From Alsobacter metallidurans (GTDB lineage Bacteria > Pseudomonadota > Alphaproteobacteria > Rhizobiales > Beijerinckiaceae): a stretch of 64,000 nucleotides of DNA. The translations under genes were made by a program, and so were the position numbers. Below the pieces are notes generated by a model. The model made no database searches. It saw only the letters and a program-made list of their open reading frames with translations, and was not told the DNA's origin. Of this stretch, positions 30,434 through 41,014 are shown piece by piece. The first letter of the stretch is position 1. Each line of letters begins with the position of its first letter. The stretch lies in contig NZ_BMES01000003.1 of the NCBI RefSeq assembly GCF_014636935.1, positions 434,001 to 498,000 of the forward strand, written 5' to 3'.

Positions 30434-31432
30434 ATGACCGCACCGCTCTATGACGTCCTCGGCCTCGGCAACGCCATCGTGGACGTGCTGGCCCGCACCG
30501 ACGAGGCGTTCCTTCTTGCGAACCAGCTGCACAAGGGTTCGATGAGACTCATCGAAGAGCCGGAGGCCGAGCGGTTGTTTTCCGCCATGGGCCCCGCAAC
30601 CGTGATTTCAGGCGGCTCGGTCGCCAACTCGATCGTCGGGGTTGCGTCGTTTGGCGGGCGTGGCGCCTATATCGGCAAGGTCAAGAACGACGAAGTCGGC
30701 GGCCTTTTCACCCACGACATCCGCTCGATTGGCGTCCACTTTCCGACCGCGCCGTCCACCGACGGCCCGGCCACGGCCCGCAGCTTCATCCTGGTGACGC
30801 CTGACGGTGAGCGCACCATGAACACCTATCTGGGCGCCTGCCAGAACCTCGGCCCCGAGGACGTGGACCCGGACGTCGTGGCTGCGTCGAGCATCGTCTA
30901 TCTGGAAGGCTACCTTTGGGATCGCGACCAGGCCAAGCAGGCGTTCCGGCGCGCAGCCCAGCTGGCGCATGCGGCAGGCCGCCAGGTTGCGCTGACGCTG
31001 TCGGACAGCTTCTGCGTCGACCGCTTCCGCGACGAGTTCCTCGATTTAATGCGCACGGGCGCGCTCGACATCGTGTTCGCGAACGAGAGCGAGCTGAAGA
31101 GCCTTTACCAGACGGCTGACTTCGCCACCGCGGTCTCGGCGTTCCGTGACGAGAACCTTCTGGGCGTCGTCACCCGGTCGGAGGAAGGGTGCCTTATCGT
31201 CACCCGCGAGCAAACGCAGGCGGTCGACGCATTCCCGATCGATAACCTGGTGGACACCACCGGGGCGGGCGACCTCTTCGCGGCGGGCTTCCTGTTTGGG
31301 CTCGCGCGCGACCTGGAAGCGACCACCTGCGCCCGCATGGGCGCGCTCGCGGCCGCCGAAGTGATCCAGCATGTCGGCGCCCGTCCGGAGGTGAGCCTGC
31401 TGGACCTCGCGCGCGACAACGGCGTGCTCTGA
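30434..31432 (+). CDS. Adenosine kinase (PfkB family)
   Basis: Ribokinase-fold sugar kinase, 332 residues, closely resembling rhizobial adenosine kinases: YDVLGLGNAIVDVLART, SGGSVANSIVGVASFGGRGAYIGKV, ERTMNTYLGACQNLGPEDVD, TLSDSFCVDRFRDEFLDLM. The PfkB signature with catalytic base is DTTGAGDLFAAGFLFG. Converts adenosine to AMP in purine salvage. It ends just before two parS-like sites and faces coaA. Confidence 0.88.
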   Translation: MTAPLYDVLGLGNAIVDVLARTDEAFLLANQLHKGSMRLIEEPEAERLFSAMGPATVISGGSVANSIVGVASFGGRGAYIGKVKNDEVGGLFTHDIRSIGVHFPTAPSTDGPATARSFILVTPDGERTMNTYLGACQNLGPEDVDPDVVAASSIVYLEGYLWDRDQAKQAFRRAAQLAHAAGRQVALTLSDSFCVDRFRDEFLDLMRTGALDIVFANESELKSLYQTADFATAVSAFRDENLLGVVTRSEEGCLIVTREQTQAVDAFPIDNLVDTTGAGDLFAAGFLFGLARDLEATTCARMGALAAAEVIQHVGARPEVSLLDLARDNGVL

Positions 31433-31439
31433 GCGCTTT

Positions 31440-31499
31440 CGGATTCACGTGAAACAAACGGGGTGGGCCGCGCCGCATCTCCGGATTCACGTGAAACAA
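31440..31499. repeat. Two identical parS-like sites (18-bp direct repeat, 42-bp period)
   Basis: The same 18-mer CGGATTCACGTGAAACAA occurs at 31440-31457 and 31482-31499. Within it GGATTCACGTGAAACA (31441-31456 and 31483-31498) matches parS at 14 of 16 positions. Centres are 42 bp apart, four helical turns. They occupy the convergent gap between adenosine kinase and coaA, 8.5 kb on the right of the predicted oriC. Confidence 0.8.
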
Positions 31500-31507
31500 T
31501 CACAGCT

Positions 31508-32470
31508 TCAGAGCTTTCGCAGCGCGACCTGCTCGATGCGATGGCTCGCCCCCTTGGTCAGCACCAGGCTGGCGCGCGGCCGGGTTGGCAGGACGTTGTC
31601 GCGCAGGTTCGGCAGATTGGTCCGATGCCAGATCGCCTTGGCGGTGGCCTCGGCTTCCTCGTCCGTGAACTCGGAATATTTCTTGAAGAACGATCGCGGG
31701 TCCCGGAACGCCGTTTGGCGCAGCGTCATGAAGCGGGACACGTACCATTTCTCGAGAAGGTCTTCCTCGGCGTCGAGATAAACCGAGAAATCGAAATAAT
31801 CGGAGACGAATGGCACCGTCTTGCCTTCGCGCGACAGCCGGCTCGGCTGCAGGACATTGAGGCCCTCGACGATCAGGATGTCCGGCCGGTCGACGGTCAC
31901 GAACTCGTCCGGCATCACGTCGTAGGTCAGGTGCGAATAAACGGGCGCCTTCACCTTCCGCTCGCCGGCCTTCACCTGCGACAGAAAACGCGTCAGCGCC
32001 AGCCCGTCATAGCTTTCCGGAAAACCCTTCTTTTCCATCAGGCCTTCACGCTGCAGCACGGCGTTGGGCAGCAGGAAGCCGTCGGTGGTCACGAGATCGA
32101 CCTTGGGGGTGTTCGGCCACCGAGACAGCAGCGCCCGCAAAACGCGCGCGGTGGTGGACTTGCCGGCCGACACGGAGCCCGCGATGCCGATCACGTATGG
32201 CATCTTGCCGTCCTCCGCGAGGAGGAAGCGCTGCGTGGCCTTGAACAGCCCCTGGGTGGCCGCGACGTACAACGACAGCAGCCGCGAAAGCGGCAGGTAG
32301 ATCGCCACGACCTCCTCGAGCGAGATGGGGTCGTGCAGCGATTGCAGCTTGATCAGGTCCTCGACGCCCAGCGTCAGAGGCGTATCGGCGCGCAGGGCCG
32401 CCCACTCGTCCCGCGAGAAGACGCGGTAGGGCGAGAGCTCGTCCGGCGCTGGCGTGACGCGCTCGTTCAT
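31508..32470 (-). CDS. coaA: Pantothenate kinase (type I)
   Basis: First committed step of coenzyme A synthesis, 320 residues. P-loop [14 protein letters not shown], with [16 protein letters not shown] (catalytic Asp), KGFPESYD, and the CoA-feedback/pantothenate region [12 protein letters not shown]. Starts 30 bp after hisE on the same strand, so it is the last gene of the his operon unit. Ends 9 bp from the second parS-like site. Confidence 0.96.
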   Translation of the reverse strand: MNERVTPAPDELSPYRVFSRDEWAALRADTPLTLGVEDLIKLQSLHDPISLEEVVAIYLPLSRLLSLYVAATQGLFKATQRFLLAEDGKMPYVIGIAGSVSAGKSTTARVLRALLSRWPNTPKVDLVTTDGFLLPNAVLQREGLMEKKGFPESYDGLALTRFLSQVKAGERKVKAPVYSHLTYDVMPDEFVTVDRPDILIVEGLNVLQPSRLSREGKTVPFVSDYFDFSVYLDAEEDLLEKWYVSRFMTLRQTAFRDPRSFFKKYSEFTDEEAEATAKAIWHRTNLPNLRDNVLPTRPRASLVLTKGASHRIEQVALRKL

Positions 32471-32500
32471 GCGCGCTCCTTTGCGGGGCTTGGTGGGTCG

Positions 32501-32821
32501 TCAGCCTTGGGGGCGTGACGCCTTTTCCTGGAGCCCGGTTTGCGCGGTCCGGCGGGCGAGCTCGTCGAGGACATCCTGCAACGACAAGCCTCTCGCGCGA
32601 AGCACGACTAAGAGATGATACAAAACGTCGGCGCTTTCCATCTTCAACGCATGAACGTCGCCCTCAACGGCTGCGATCACGGCTTCGACGGCTTCTTCGC
32701 CCAACTTTTTGGCGGCGTGGGACGGCCCTTTGGCGAGCAGCTTGGCGGTGTAGGATTCCTCCGGCGACGCTTTCGCGCGCTCGGCCAGATAGCTGTCCAG
32801 GTCGTTCAGCGTAAACGCCAT
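32501..32821 (-). CDS. hisE: Phosphoribosyl-ATP pyrophosphohydrolase
   Basis: Second step of histidine synthesis, 106 residues, stand-alone HisE (not fused to HisI). MazG-like helices with [28 protein letters not shown] and [12 protein letters not shown] carry the metal-binding Glu/Asp residues. ATG shares one base with the hisF stop (TGATG). Downstream coaA follows after 30 bp. Confidence 0.95.
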   Translation of the reverse strand: MAFTLNDLDSYLAERAKASPEESYTAKLLAKGPSHAAKKLGEEAVEAVIAAVEGDVHALKMESADVLYHLLVVLRARGLSLQDVLDELARRTAQTGLQEKASRPQG

Positions 32822-33594
32822 CAATCCATCCTCACCGGCAGCCCGGCGGCCGCGAGCCGTTCCTTGGCCTGCCGCACCGTGTATTCGCCGAAGTGGAAGA
32901 TCGAGGCGGCGAGCACCGCGCTCGCATGCCCCTCGCGCACGCCCTCGACGAGGTGGTCGAGATTGCCGACCCCGCCCGACGCGATCACGGGGACCGGCAC
33001 GGCGTCCGCCACCGCGCGCGTGAGCGCCACGTCGTAGCCGGTCTTCACGCCGTCGCGGTCCATGCTGGTCAGCAGGATTTCGCCCGCGCCCAGCTCGCAG
33101 ACCTCCTCCGCGAACGCGATTGCGTCGATGCCGGTCGCCGTCCGGCCCCCATGCGTGAAGATGTCCCAGCGCGGATCTTCGTCCGGACCCGAGACTCGCT
33201 TGGCGTCGATCGCCACCACGATGCATTGCACGCCGAATTTCTCGGCCGCCCGACGGACGAAATTCCGGTCCGTGACGGCTGCGGTGTTGATCGAGACCTT
33301 GTCGGCCCCGGCGAGCAGAAGGGCACGAATGTCCTCGACCGTCCGCACGCCGCCGCCGACCGTCAACGGCACGAAGCAGGCCTCCGCCGTGCGGGTGACC
33401 ACGTCGATCAGCGTGCCGCGCCGCTCGTGGCTGGCCGTGATATCGAGAAAGCAAAGCTCGTCCGCCCCGGCCGCGTCATACGCGATGGCGCTCTCCACCG
33501 GGTCGCCGGCGTCGCGCAGCCCGACGAAGTTCACGCCCTTGACCACGCGCCCGTCCTTGACGTCCAGGCAGGGGATGACGCGGACCTTAAGCAT
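32821..33594 (-). CDS. hisF: Imidazole glycerol phosphate synthase, cyclase subunit
   Basis: TIM-barrel synthase subunit that uses ammonia from HisH to form imidazole glycerol phosphate and AICAR, 257 residues. N-terminal [18 protein letters not shown] includes the catalytic Asp11; the second half has [16 protein letters not shown] with the other catalytic Asp, and [12 protein letters not shown]. Overlaps hisA upstream by 8 bp and hisE downstream. Confidence 0.97.
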   Translation of the reverse strand: MLKVRVIPCLDVKDGRVVKGVNFVGLRDAGDPVESAIAYDAAGADELCFLDITASHERRGTLIDVVTRTAEACFVPLTVGGGVRTVEDIRALLLAGADKVSINTAAVTDRNFVRRAAEKFGVQCIVVAIDAKRVSGPDEDPRWDIFTHGGRTATGIDAIAFAEEVCELGAGEILLTSMDRDGVKTGYDVALTRAVADAVPVPVIASGGVGNLDHLVEGVREGHASAVLAASIFHFGEYTVRQAKERLAAAGLPVRMD

Positions 33595-34336
33595 TGGGGG
33601 TTCTCCCCCGTGCGGCGAGGATCAGCTTGAGCGCCTCCGCGGCGTCCAGCCGCCCGTCATAGAGCGCGCGGCCCGAGATCGCCCCCTCCAGCACGGCGCA
33701 ATCGGGCTCCAGCATGCGGCGCACATCGTCGATGGACGCCAGCCCGCCCGACGCGATCACCGGAATGCTCACCGCCTTGGCGAGCGCGAGCGTCGCCTCG
33801 ATGTTGAGGCCGGTCAAAATGCCGTCGCGCGCGATGTCGGTGTAGACAAGGGCCGCAACGCCGACGTCCTCGAACTTGCGGCCGAGGTCCTCGGCGGACA
33901 TCTCGGACAGGCGAGCCCAACCCTCCACGGCCACGCGACCGTCCCGGGCGTCGATGCCGACCGCGATCTGGCCCGGAAAGCGACGCGCCGCCTCCCGCAC
34001 GAAGTCCGGATCGCGGACCGCAGCCGTGCCGATGATGACGCGCCGGATGCCGCTCGCGAGCCAGCCCTCGACGGTTCGCATGTCGCGAATGCCGCCCCCG
34101 AGCTGCACCGGAAGGCTCACGCGGCCGAGAATGGCCTCCACCGCCTGGGCGTTCACCGGCCGGCCCGCGAAGGCGCCGTCCAGATCCACGAGGTGCAGCC
34201 ATTCGAAGCCCTGCGCTTCGAAATCCGCAGCCTGGGCGGCCGGGTCGTCGTTGAACACGGTCGCGAGCGCCATGTCGCCCTGCACGAGCCGCACGCAGCG
34301 GCCCTCCTTCAGGTCGATTGCGGGAAACAGGATCAC
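33587..34336 (-). CDS. hisA: ProFAR isomerase
   Basis: Amadori isomerase of histidine synthesis, TIM barrel homologous to HisF, 249 residues. Begins [21 protein letters not shown] (catalytic Asp8) and has [15 protein letters not shown] with the second Asp. GTG 34336 overlaps the hisH stop as GTGA; the open frame continues upstream inside hisH but lacks homology. Confidence 0.97.
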   Translation of the reverse strand: MILFPAIDLKEGRCVRLVQGDMALATVFNDDPAAQAADFEAQGFEWLHLVDLDGAFAGRPVNAQAVEAILGRVSLPVQLGGGIRDMRTVEGWLASGIRRVIIGTAAVRDPDFVREAARRFPGQIAVGIDARDGRVAVEGWARLSEMSAEDLGRKFEDVGVAALVYTDIARDGILTGLNIEATLALAKAVSIPVIASGGLASIDDVRRMLEPDCAVLEGAISGRALYDGRLDAAEALKLILAARGRTPNA

Positions 34337-34983
34337 GGACGCCACCTCAGGAAATTCGCGATGAGCGCCAGTCCGAGCTTCTGGCTCTTCTCGGGATGGA
34401 ACTGCGCCCCCGCCATGTTGTCGCGCGCCACCATGGCGGTGACCCAACCGCCATACTCGGTTTCGGCGACCACCAGCGAAGGGTCGGCCGCCGCGAGATG
34501 GTATGAATGCACGAAATAGGCGTGCCATCCCTCCGGCCCGGTCGGGATCCCGGCCAGCAGGGCGTGCTCACGCCGGACATCGAGGGTATTCCAGCCCATA
34601 TGCGGGATCTTCAGCGTCGGATCGCTGGGCTGCAGAAGCGTGACGTCGCCCGGAATCCAGCCGAGGCCAGCCGTGGTGACGTATTCGAGCCCTCGGCTCG
34701 CCATCAGCTGCATGCCCACGCAGATGCCCAGAAAGGGTCTGCCCCGACGGCGCACGGCCTCTTCAAGGGCGTCCACCATGCCCGGAACGGCGTCGAGGCC
34801 AGCCCGGCAATCCGCAAAGGCTCCCACGCCCGGCAGCACGATCCGCTCGGCGTGAAGCACGGCCTCCGGATCGGAGGTCAGGAGCACGGGCGTGTCGAGG
34901 CCTGCTTCGCGCGCCGATCGCTCGAACGCCTTCTGGGCCGAGTGCAGGTTGCCTGACCCGTAGTCGATGATCGCGATGCTCAT
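34333..34983 (-). CDS. hisH: Imidazole glycerol phosphate synthase, glutaminase subunit
   Basis: Class I glutamine amidotransferase supplying ammonia to HisF, 216 residues. Nucleophile Cys in [11 protein letters not shown], catalytic His-x-Glu in QFHPEKSQ. Starts [19 protein letters not shown], the family N-terminus, at ATG 34983, which overlaps the DUF2628 stop by 4 bp. Not adjacent to hisF as in enterics: hisA lies between. Confidence 0.96.
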   Translation of the reverse strand: MSIAIIDYGSGNLHSAQKAFERSAREAGLDTPVLLTSDPEAVLHAERIVLPGVGAFADCRAGLDAVPGMVDALEEAVRRRGRPFLGICVGMQLMASRGLEYVTTAGLGWIPGDVTLLQPSDPTLKIPHMGWNTLDVRREHALLAGIPTGPEGWHAYFVHSYHLAAADPSLVVAETEYGGWVTAMVARDNMAGAQFHPEKSQKLGLALIANFLRWRP

Positions 34984-35480
34984 CGCACCGCCCCGGAATC
35001 GGGAAACAACCCGAGAACCTGCGGCTGGGGCCGTGACGCATAACCCTGCGCGGGCGCTTGGCCGGCTGGGCGGGCGCTGCTGGCCGCCGGCGTGGCGCGC
35101 GACAGCCACCGGTCAAAGAACCGGCGCTCCGCGTCGTCGGCCGAAGAGCCTGTCACCACGTCCGCGATCGCGTATCCGCGCCGCGCGAGGCCCCAGGCCT
35201 TCAGGTCAGGCGCCGAGATCGCGACGAAAAGGCCGATCAGGATGTCGAGCGTCGCAATCGCGGTCTCGCTCAGGCCGGCCGCGCGCCCCAGGAACACCAC
35301 CGCCATCGTGATGACGACGAACGCCAGAAACGCCCACCAGAGCCGGTTGAACAGCAGCCACAGCAGCGGAAACACCAGCGCGGTCCAATGAAAGCCGTCC
35401 TTCACCAGGATCGCGCGATCGAGGCCTTCCGGGGAGCCCGGAGCCGCCTCGGCCGGAAGGTGCACAGAATAGGTCGTCAT
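34980..35480 (-). CDS. DUF2628-family membrane protein in the his operon
   Basis: 166 residues of unknown function. Cytosolic N-terminus, two or three membrane segments (about residues 33-85: [45 protein letters not shown]), then a soluble tail with Pro/Ala-rich end. Lies between hisB and hisH with a 4-bp overlap to hisH. I recall the same placement in many Rhizobiales, which suggests more than chance hitch-hiking, but no role in histidine synthesis is known to me. Confidence 0.8.
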   Translation of the reverse strand: MTTYSVHLPAEAAPGSPEGLDRAILVKDGFHWTALVFPLLWLLFNRLWWAFLAFVVITMAVVFLGRAAGLSETAIATLDILIGLFVAISAPDLKAWGLARRGYAIADVVTGSSADDAERRFFDRWLSRATPAASSARPAGQAPAQGYASRPQPQVLGLFPDSGAVR

Positions 35481-35527
35481 AAGGCGCCATTTCCCAATTG
35501 CATGCGCGCGCGCAGGATCAACTGCGC

Positions 35528-36115
35528 TCAGAGCGCGCCCTTGGTGGAGGGCACGCGCTCGCCTTCGCGGGGATCCACCGCACATGCCTCACGCAAGGCG
35601 CGCGCCAGACCCTTGAACAGGCTCTCGGCGATATGGTGGTTGTTGTCGCCGTACAGGGTCTCGGCATGCAGGGTTATCCCGGCGTTGGTCGCGAAAGCCT
35701 GGAACCACTCGCGAACGAGTTCCGTGTCGAACTCGCCGATCTTGTCGCGTGTGAATTCGGCGCGAAACACCAGGAACGGTCGGCCCGAGATGTCGATCGA
35801 AACGCGGCTGAGCGTCTCGTCCATCGGCAGGTGAGCGGCGGCGTAGCGCCGGATGCCGCGCTTCTCGCCCAAGGCCTTCGCGAAAGCCTGGCCCAGCGCA
35901 ATGCCGACATCCTCGACGGTGTGGTGCTGGTCGACATGCAGGTCGCCCTTGGCCGAGACCGTGACGTCGAACAGGGCGTGGCGCGTGAAGAGCTCGAGCA
36001 TATGGTCAAAGAAGCCCACGCCGGTCGCGATCCGGGCTTCGCCGGTTCCATCGATGCTCAGGCTAACCGAGATGTCCGTCTCGGCCGTCTTGCGCGACAC
36101 GCTCGCCGAACGCAT
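35528..36115 (-). CDS. hisB: Imidazoleglycerol-phosphate dehydratase
   Basis: Manganese-dependent dehydration step of histidine synthesis, 195 residues, monofunctional (no phosphatase domain). Metal-binding motifs: [35 protein letters not shown], and [18 protein letters not shown]. First gene of the leftward unit hisB-DUF2628-hisH-hisA-hisF-hisE-coaA. The reading frame stays open on the minus strand far upstream through hslVU, but that part is only the antisense of those genes. Confidence 0.97.
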   Translation of the reverse strand: MRSASVSRKTAETDISVSLSIDGTGEARIATGVGFFDHMLELFTRHALFDVTVSAKGDLHVDQHHTVEDVGIALGQAFAKALGEKRGIRRYAAAHLPMDETLSRVSIDISGRPFLVFRAEFTRDKIGEFDTELVREWFQAFATNAGITLHAETLYGDNNHHIAESLFKGLARALREACAVDPREGERVPSTKGAL

Positions 36116-36211
36116 GGCGTGAACTCCCGCGGGCTCTGGAGGGAAGAAAGGGTCGCCCACCGGGCCGCTTCTAGCAACTCGCGTGCCTGAACGCCACTCT
36201 GCTGCATGTTT

Positions 36212-36229
36212 CGTGAGCACGCGCTCACG
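36212..36229. promoter_or_regulatory. Inverted repeat in the hisB-hslV divergent promoter region
   Basis: Perfect 7-bp arms CGTGAGC / GCTCACG with a 4-bp spacer (36212-36218, 36223-36229), 99 bp before hslV and 97 bp before hisB. Could be an operator. I could not identify a family. No clear sigma-32-type promoter was recognised by eye. Confidence 0.4.
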
Positions 36230-36310
36230 CAGCATGGTTGCCGGCGGGCGCCCATTGGACCGGCCGTCCGCAACCCTTATGTGTGGTGGGGCGAAACTCC
36301 GGAAGATCCC

Positions 36311-36868
36311 ATGGCTGAACACGATGACGGGCGCTGGCGCGCCACGACGATCCTGATGGTGCGCAAGGGCGGCAAGGTCGTGATCGGCGGCGACGGCCAG
36401 GTGAGCCTCGGCCAGACCGTGATGAAGTCGAACGCCCGCAAGGTGCGGCGGCTCGGCAAGGGCGACGTGATCGTCGGCTTCGCGGGCGCCACCGCTGACG
36501 CGTTCGCGCTGTTCGAGCGGCTCGAGGCCAAGATCGAGCAGTACCCCGGTCAGCTCATGCGCGCCTGCGTGGAGCTCACCAAGGATTGGCGCACGGATCG
36601 CATCCTGCGACGGCTCGAGGCCATGATGTTGGTCGCCGACAAGCAGGTCGGCCTGGTGCTGTCCGGCGCGGGAGACGTGCTGGAGCCGCAGGACGGCGTG
36701 ATGGCGATCGGCTCGGGCGGCAACTACGCGCTGTCGGCCGCCCGCGCGCTGCTGGAGAACACCGATCTCGACGCCGACGCGATCGTCCGCAAGAGCCTCG
36801 GCATCGCGTCCGACATCTGCGTCTACACGAACGGCAACCTCACCATCGAGAGCCTGGACGCGGTCTGA
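36311..36868 (+). CDS. hslV: ATP-dependent protease subunit HslV (ClpQ)
   Basis: Proteasome-related peptidase of the HslVU heat-shock protease, 185 residues. The catalytic N-terminal Thr exposed after processing is the first Thr of ATTILMVRK (residue 12). Further landmarks: [33 protein letters not shown] 36311 chosen over the open upstream frame (36206), which has no homology. hslU follows after 39 bp. Confidence 0.96.
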   Translation: MAEHDDGRWRATTILMVRKGGKVVIGGDGQVSLGQTVMKSNARKVRRLGKGDVIVGFAGATADAFALFERLEAKIEQYPGQLMRACVELTKDWRTDRILRRLEAMMLVADKQVGLVLSGAGDVLEPQDGVMAIGSGGNYALSAARALLENTDLDADAIVRKSLGIASDICVYTNGNLTIESLDAV

Positions 36869-36907
36869 GCCGGTCCAGCCTGCTTCCCCCACAGGGCAGA
36901 ACGAAAC

Positions 36908-38212
36908 ATGAGCACTTTTTCGCCACGCGAGACGGTTTCCGAACTCGATCGCTTCATCGTCGGCCAGCGCGACGCCAAGCGCGCCGTCGCGATCGCGCTG
37001 CGAAACCGGTGGCGCCGCCAGCAGCTGGAAGGCCCGATGCGCGAGGAGGTCCTGCCCAAGAACATCCTGATGATCGGCCCCACCGGCTGCGGCAAGACCG
37101 AGATCGCCCGCCGCCTCGCCAAGCTCGCCAATGCGCCTTTCCTGAAGGTGGAGGCCACCAAGTTCACCGAGGTCGGCTATGTCGGCCGCGACGTCGAGCA
37201 GATCGTCCGTGACCTGGTGGAGATCGGCATCGGGCTCGTGCGCGAGACCCGCCGCAAGGATGTGCGCGCCCGCGCCCACAAGGCCGCCGAGGACCGCGTG
37301 CTGGACGCGCTGGTCGGGCCGGGATCGAGCCCCAACACCCGCGAGAGCTTCCGCCGCAAGCTGCGCGACGGCGAGATGGACGACAAGGAAATCGAGATCG
37401 AGCTCGCCCAGGGCCAGTCCGGCATGCCGATGTTCGAGCTGCCCAACATGCCGGGCGCGTCCGTGGGGGCGATCTCGCTGGGCGACATCTTCGGCAAGAT
37501 GGGCGGCCGCACCAAGACGCGCCGCACCACCGTGAAGGAGGCCTACGAGCCGCTTGTCGCCGAGGAAAGCGACAAGCTGCTCGACCAGGACCAGATCGTC
37601 TCGGAGGCGATTCGGAACGTCGAGGAGAACGGCATCGTGTTCCTGGACGAGATCGACAAGATCTGCGGACGCGAGAACCGCGGCGGCGCCGACGTGTCTC
37701 GCGAAGGCGTCCAGCGCGACCTGCTGCCCCTGATCGAGGGCACCACCGTGAACACCAAGCACGGCCCGGTGAAGACCGATCACGTGCTGTTCGTGGCGTC
37801 CGGCGCCTTCCACGTCTCCAAGCCGTCCGACCTCCTGCCCGAGTTGCAGGGCCGCCTGCCTATCCGCGTGGAGCTCAGCTCGCTGAACGAGGACGACTTC
37901 CGCCGCATCCTGACCGACACGGAGGCGAGCCTCGTGAAGCAGTACGTGGCCTTGATGGCCACCGAGGGCGTGACGCTCGACTTCGCCGACACGGCCATCT
38001 CGGCCATCGCGCGCGTCGCCGTGGAGGTGAATGGCTCCGTGGAGAACATCGGCGCCCGCCGCCTGCAGACCGTGATGGAGCGCATCCTGGACGACATCTC
38101 GTTCACCGCGCCCGACCGCTCCGGCGAAACCATCGTGATCGACGGCGCCTATGTGGAAAATGCCGTGGGCGACCTCGCCCGCAACGCCGACCTGAGCCGC
38201 TTCATCCTCTAG
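36908..38212 (+). CDS. hslU: ATPase subunit HslU (ClpY)
   Basis: AAA+ unfoldase of HslVU, 434 residues. Walker [26 protein letters not shown] pore-loop region (GYVG), I-domain (about 105-235), Walker [12 protein letters not shown], sensor region [20 protein letters not shown], and the C-terminal DLSRFIL tail that docks into HslV. All functional elements are present. Confidence 0.97.
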   Translation: MSTFSPRETVSELDRFIVGQRDAKRAVAIALRNRWRRQQLEGPMREEVLPKNILMIGPTGCGKTEIARRLAKLANAPFLKVEATKFTEVGYVGRDVEQIVRDLVEIGIGLVRETRRKDVRARAHKAAEDRVLDALVGPGSSPNTRESFRRKLRDGEMDDKEIEIELAQGQSGMPMFELPNMPGASVGAISLGDIFGKMGGRTKTRRTTVKEAYEPLVAEESDKLLDQDQIVSEAIRNVEENGIVFLDEIDKICGRENRGGADVSREGVQRDLLPLIEGTTVNTKHGPVKTDHVLFVASGAFHVSKPSDLLPELQGRLPIRVELSSLNEDDFRRILTDTEASLVKQYVALMATEGVTLDFADTAISAIARVAVEVNGSVENIGARRLQTVMERILDDISFTAPDRSGETIVIDGAYVENAVGDLARNADLSRFIL

Positions 38213-38228
38213 GCGCCGCTCCGCCTTG

Positions 38229-38263
38229 CATGGCGGGAGCGAACCTGTTTCGGTCCCGCCATG
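38229..38263 (+). promoter_or_regulatory. Hairpin spanning the murJ start codon
   Basis: Perfect 10-bp inverted repeat: CATGGCGGGA (38229-38238) and TCCCGCCATG (38254-38263), loop of 15 nt. The 3' arm contains the murJ ATG (38261-38263). In RNA this would pair the start codon. It lacks a T-tract, so it is not a standard terminator for hslU. Confidence 0.5.
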
Positions 38264-39835
38264 ACGACCACCGCCGCCGAACGCCCGCCTGCCGCCACAA
38301 TCGCGCGCGATTCCGCCGTAGTGGGCGCAGGCGCGGGAGCATCCCGCATCCTCGGTTTCGTCCGGGATGTTTTGATCGCCGCCCTTTTGGGGGCAGGTCC
38401 GGCCGCGGATGCGCTTCTGGTGGCGCTGCGGGTCCCCAACCTGCTGCGTCGCGTTGTCGGCGAAGGGGCCGTCAACGGCGCGTTCACGCCCGTCTACGCA
38501 CGGGTCGCCGCCGAGACCGGGCATGAAAGCGCTCGTCGGTTCGCCGGCGAATCGATCGTTGCGCTTTCGCTGGCCGTGGCGGTCGCGTTCGCGTTTGCTG
38601 AGCTTCTGGCGCCCTGGATCGTTCTCGCGCTCGCAGGTGGTTTCGGGAATGATCCTGAGCGGCTGAACCTTTCCGTGCACCTGTTGCGGTGGACACTCGC
38701 GCTCGTCCCCGCCACGGTGCTCTCGGCGTTGTTGGCCGCGCTCCTCGCCGCCGAAGGTCGCCTGAGGTGGGCCGCGCTGGCGCCGGCCGCCATCAACGGC
38801 ATCCTGGTGGTTACGTTGTTCGGCTTGGCGCAGAGCCCTGTTTCGGGCGCGCAGGCCACCTTCGCGGTTGCTGCCGCTGTCTCACTAGCGGGCGCGGTTC
38901 AACTCGCCTTTGTGTCGATCCCCCTGCTTCGCGGCTCCGCTCGCCCGATCCTTTCGTGGCCGACTCGATCGCCGGCCTTGCGCCAAGCCATCGCTCTTGC
39001 GGTTCCGGGGCTCGCAACCGCAGCCTCCGCGCAGTTTTCCATCCTTGCGGCGATGTACCTGGCGTCCGACCAGCCCGCCGCCCTGGCGCATCTGCATTAT
39101 GCCGATCGTCTTTTTCAACTGCCGCTCGGGTTCGTGGCCGCCGGCGCAGGCGTCGTTCTCCTGAACGAGGTGGTCAGGCTGGGTCGGGCCGGCCATACCG
39201 ACGCGGTAGGGCCTTTGATGGACCAAGCCATACTGCTGGCCCTCCTTCTGGCCCTACCGGCCGCCGCGGGCCTTGCGGTGCTGAGCCTGCCGATCAGCAG
39301 CGTCCTGTTTGAGCGAGGGGCTTTCAGCGGCGCCGACGCGGCCGCGGTCGCGGCCGCGATCGCGGGCTTGAGCCTCGGTCTGCCCGCCGCCGCGATCGCA
39401 CGCGTGCTCGCCCAGCCTTTTTTGGCGGTGGAGCGTAGTCGCCCGCCGCTGCTGGGCGCGCTGGCCGCGCTTGCGGCGACCATCCTGGTTGGGCTCGCGC
39501 TGCGCGCGCCCTACGGCGTCGCCGGCCTCGGGGCGGCGGTGTCGGTCGGGGCCTGGGTGGATGCTCTCGTGCTCGCATGGGCGTTGCGCACAGCCGACTG
39601 GTGGCGCCCCGGCGCAAGGTTCGCCCGGCATTGCACGGCGGTGGCTTTCGCCGCCGGCGCCATGGCGGCGGTTGTCGTCCTCGCCCGGGCCGCCGCCGGG
39701 CCGTGGCTCGACATCGCGGCGCCCATCTGGACCCGGGGTGTCGCGCTTGCGGCCATGTGCGGCGGCGGAGCGCTCGTTTACGCGGCCATCCTGCTGGCCT
39801 GCGGGGCCAGGAACTGGCGCAAGCCGCAGGCCTGA
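38261..39835 (+). CDS. murJ: Lipid II flippase MurJ
   Basis: Polytopic membrane protein of the MOP superfamily that flips lipid II for peptidoglycan synthesis, 524 residues with about 14 predicted helices. Landmarks: [39 protein letters not shown] (read in pieces), [13 protein letters not shown], and [21 protein letters not shown]. The start codon is embedded in a perfect hairpin and has no ribosome-binding site close by; a start slightly downstream cannot be excluded. Confidence 0.93.
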   Translation: MTTTAAERPPAATIARDSAVVGAGAGASRILGFVRDVLIAALLGAGPAADALLVALRVPNLLRRVVGEGAVNGAFTPVYARVAAETGHESARRFAGESIVALSLAVAVAFAFAELLAPWIVLALAGGFGNDPERLNLSVHLLRWTLALVPATVLSALLAALLAAEGRLRWAALAPAAINGILVVTLFGLAQSPVSGAQATFAVAAAVSLAGAVQLAFVSIPLLRGSARPILSWPTRSPALRQAIALAVPGLATAASAQFSILAAMYLASDQPAALAHLHYADRLFQLPLGFVAAGAGVVLLNEVVRLGRAGHTDAVGPLMDQAILLALLLALPAAAGLAVLSLPISSVLFERGAFSGADAAAVAAAIAGLSLGLPAAAIARVLAQPFLAVERSRPPLLGALAALAATILVGLALRAPYGVAGLGAAVSVGAWVDALVLAWALRTADWWRPGARFARHCTAVAFAAGAMAAVVVLARAAAGPWLDIAAPIWTRGVALAAMCGGGALVYAAILLACGARNWRKPQA

Positions 39836-39912
39836 GCGGGGCTCCGCATGCTTTTCCTTGCGCGCGCTGGGGGAAGCCGCCATAAGCGCGCCGACTTGGG
39901 AGATAAAAGACG

Positions 39913-40953
39913 ATGGCGGGCTTCAAACCCCTCGTGTTTTCCGGCGTCCAGCCGACCGGAAACCTGCATCTTGGCAATTATCTTGGAGCGATCACGAAAT
40001 TCGTGGCGCTGCAGCAGAGCCATGACTGCATCTATTGCGTCGTCGACATGCACGCCATCACGGTCTGGCAGGACCCGGTGGCCCTGACCGCGCAGATTCG
40101 TGAAGTCACGGCCGCCTTTCTGGCGGCCGGCGTCGATCCCAAGCGTCACATCGTGTTCAACCAGAGCCAGGTGCACGAGCACGCCGAGCTCGCCTGGGTG
40201 TTCAACTGCGTGGCCCGCATCGGTTGGCTGAACCGCATGACGCAGTTCAAGGAGAAGGCCGGCAAGGACCGTGAGAACGCCTCGCTGGGCCTCTACGCCT
40301 ATCCGAGCCTCATGGCGGCCGACATCCTGGTCTACCGGGCCACGCACGTTCCGGTCGGCGAGGACCAGAAGCAGCATCTTGAGCTCGCCCGCGACATCGC
40401 TCAGAAGTTCAACAATGACTACGCCGCCTCGATCGCGGCCGCCGGCCACGGCGAAGGCTTCTTCCCCTTGCCCGAGCCCCTCATCCAGGGTCCGGCGACG
40501 CGGGTAATGAGCCTGCGCGACGGCTCCAAGAAGATGTCGAAATCCGACCCGTCGGACTATTCGCGCATCAACCTGTCGGATGACGCGGACGCGGTCGCCC
40601 AGAAGGTCCGTAAGGCGAAGACCGACCCGGAGCCGCTGCCGTCCGAGGAAACCGGGCTTGAAAAGCGTCCGGAGGCGCAGAACCTTGTCGGCATCTTCGC
40701 CGCCCTGGCGGAGCGCAGCCGCGCTGACGTGCTGGCCGAATTCGGCGGCGCGCAGTTCTCGTCCTTCAAGGCCTCGCTGGTGGACCTCGCGGTCGCCAAG
40801 CTCGGGCCCATCGGGGCAGAGATGAAGCGGCTCACCGCGGACCCAGCCTATATCGATTCGGTGCTGGCCGACGGCGCCGAGCGCGCCAGCGCAATCGCGC
40901 GTCCCAACATGGACGCCGTGAAGGACATCGTGGGCTTTATTCGCCGCCGCTGA
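39913..40953 (+). CDS. trpS: Tryptophanyl-tRNA synthetase
   Basis: Class Ic synthetase, 346 residues. [18 protein letters not shown] holds the HIGH equivalent, [13 protein letters not shown] the KMSKS loop, [19 protein letters not shown] the tRNA-Trp/substrate region. GGGAGA precedes ATG 39913. murJ-trpS-usp order is common in Rhizobiales. A GC-rich hairpin without T-run overlaps the stop. Confidence 0.97.
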   Translation: MAGFKPLVFSGVQPTGNLHLGNYLGAITKFVALQQSHDCIYCVVDMHAITVWQDPVALTAQIREVTAAFLAAGVDPKRHIVFNQSQVHEHAELAWVFNCVARIGWLNRMTQFKEKAGKDRENASLGLYAYPSLMAADILVYRATHVPVGEDQKQHLELARDIAQKFNNDYAASIAAAGHGEGFFPLPEPLIQGPATRVMSLRDGSKKMSKSDPSDYSRINLSDDADAVAQKVRKAKTDPEPLPSEETGLEKRPEAQNLVGIFAALAERSRADVLAEFGGAQFSSFKASLVDLAVAKLGPIGAEMKRLTADPAYIDSVLADGAERASAIARPNMDAVKDIVGFIRRR

Positions 40954-41014
40954 GCCGGCGGCGGAGCCCTTGCGGGCCGGCGCGCAGCCTGCAAGCATAG
41001 GCGAACCGGCCCTG

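Noticed and set aside
35528-38680. 1050-codon minus-strand open frame continuing hisB through the antisense of hslVU
   Set aside because: HisB ends its homology at ATG 36115. The remainder is the reverse complement of hslV and hslU, and long antisense frames are expected in high-GC DNA.
40943-40966. GC-rich inverted repeat over the trpS stop
   Set aside because: No T-run; could be chance in CG-rich sequence.
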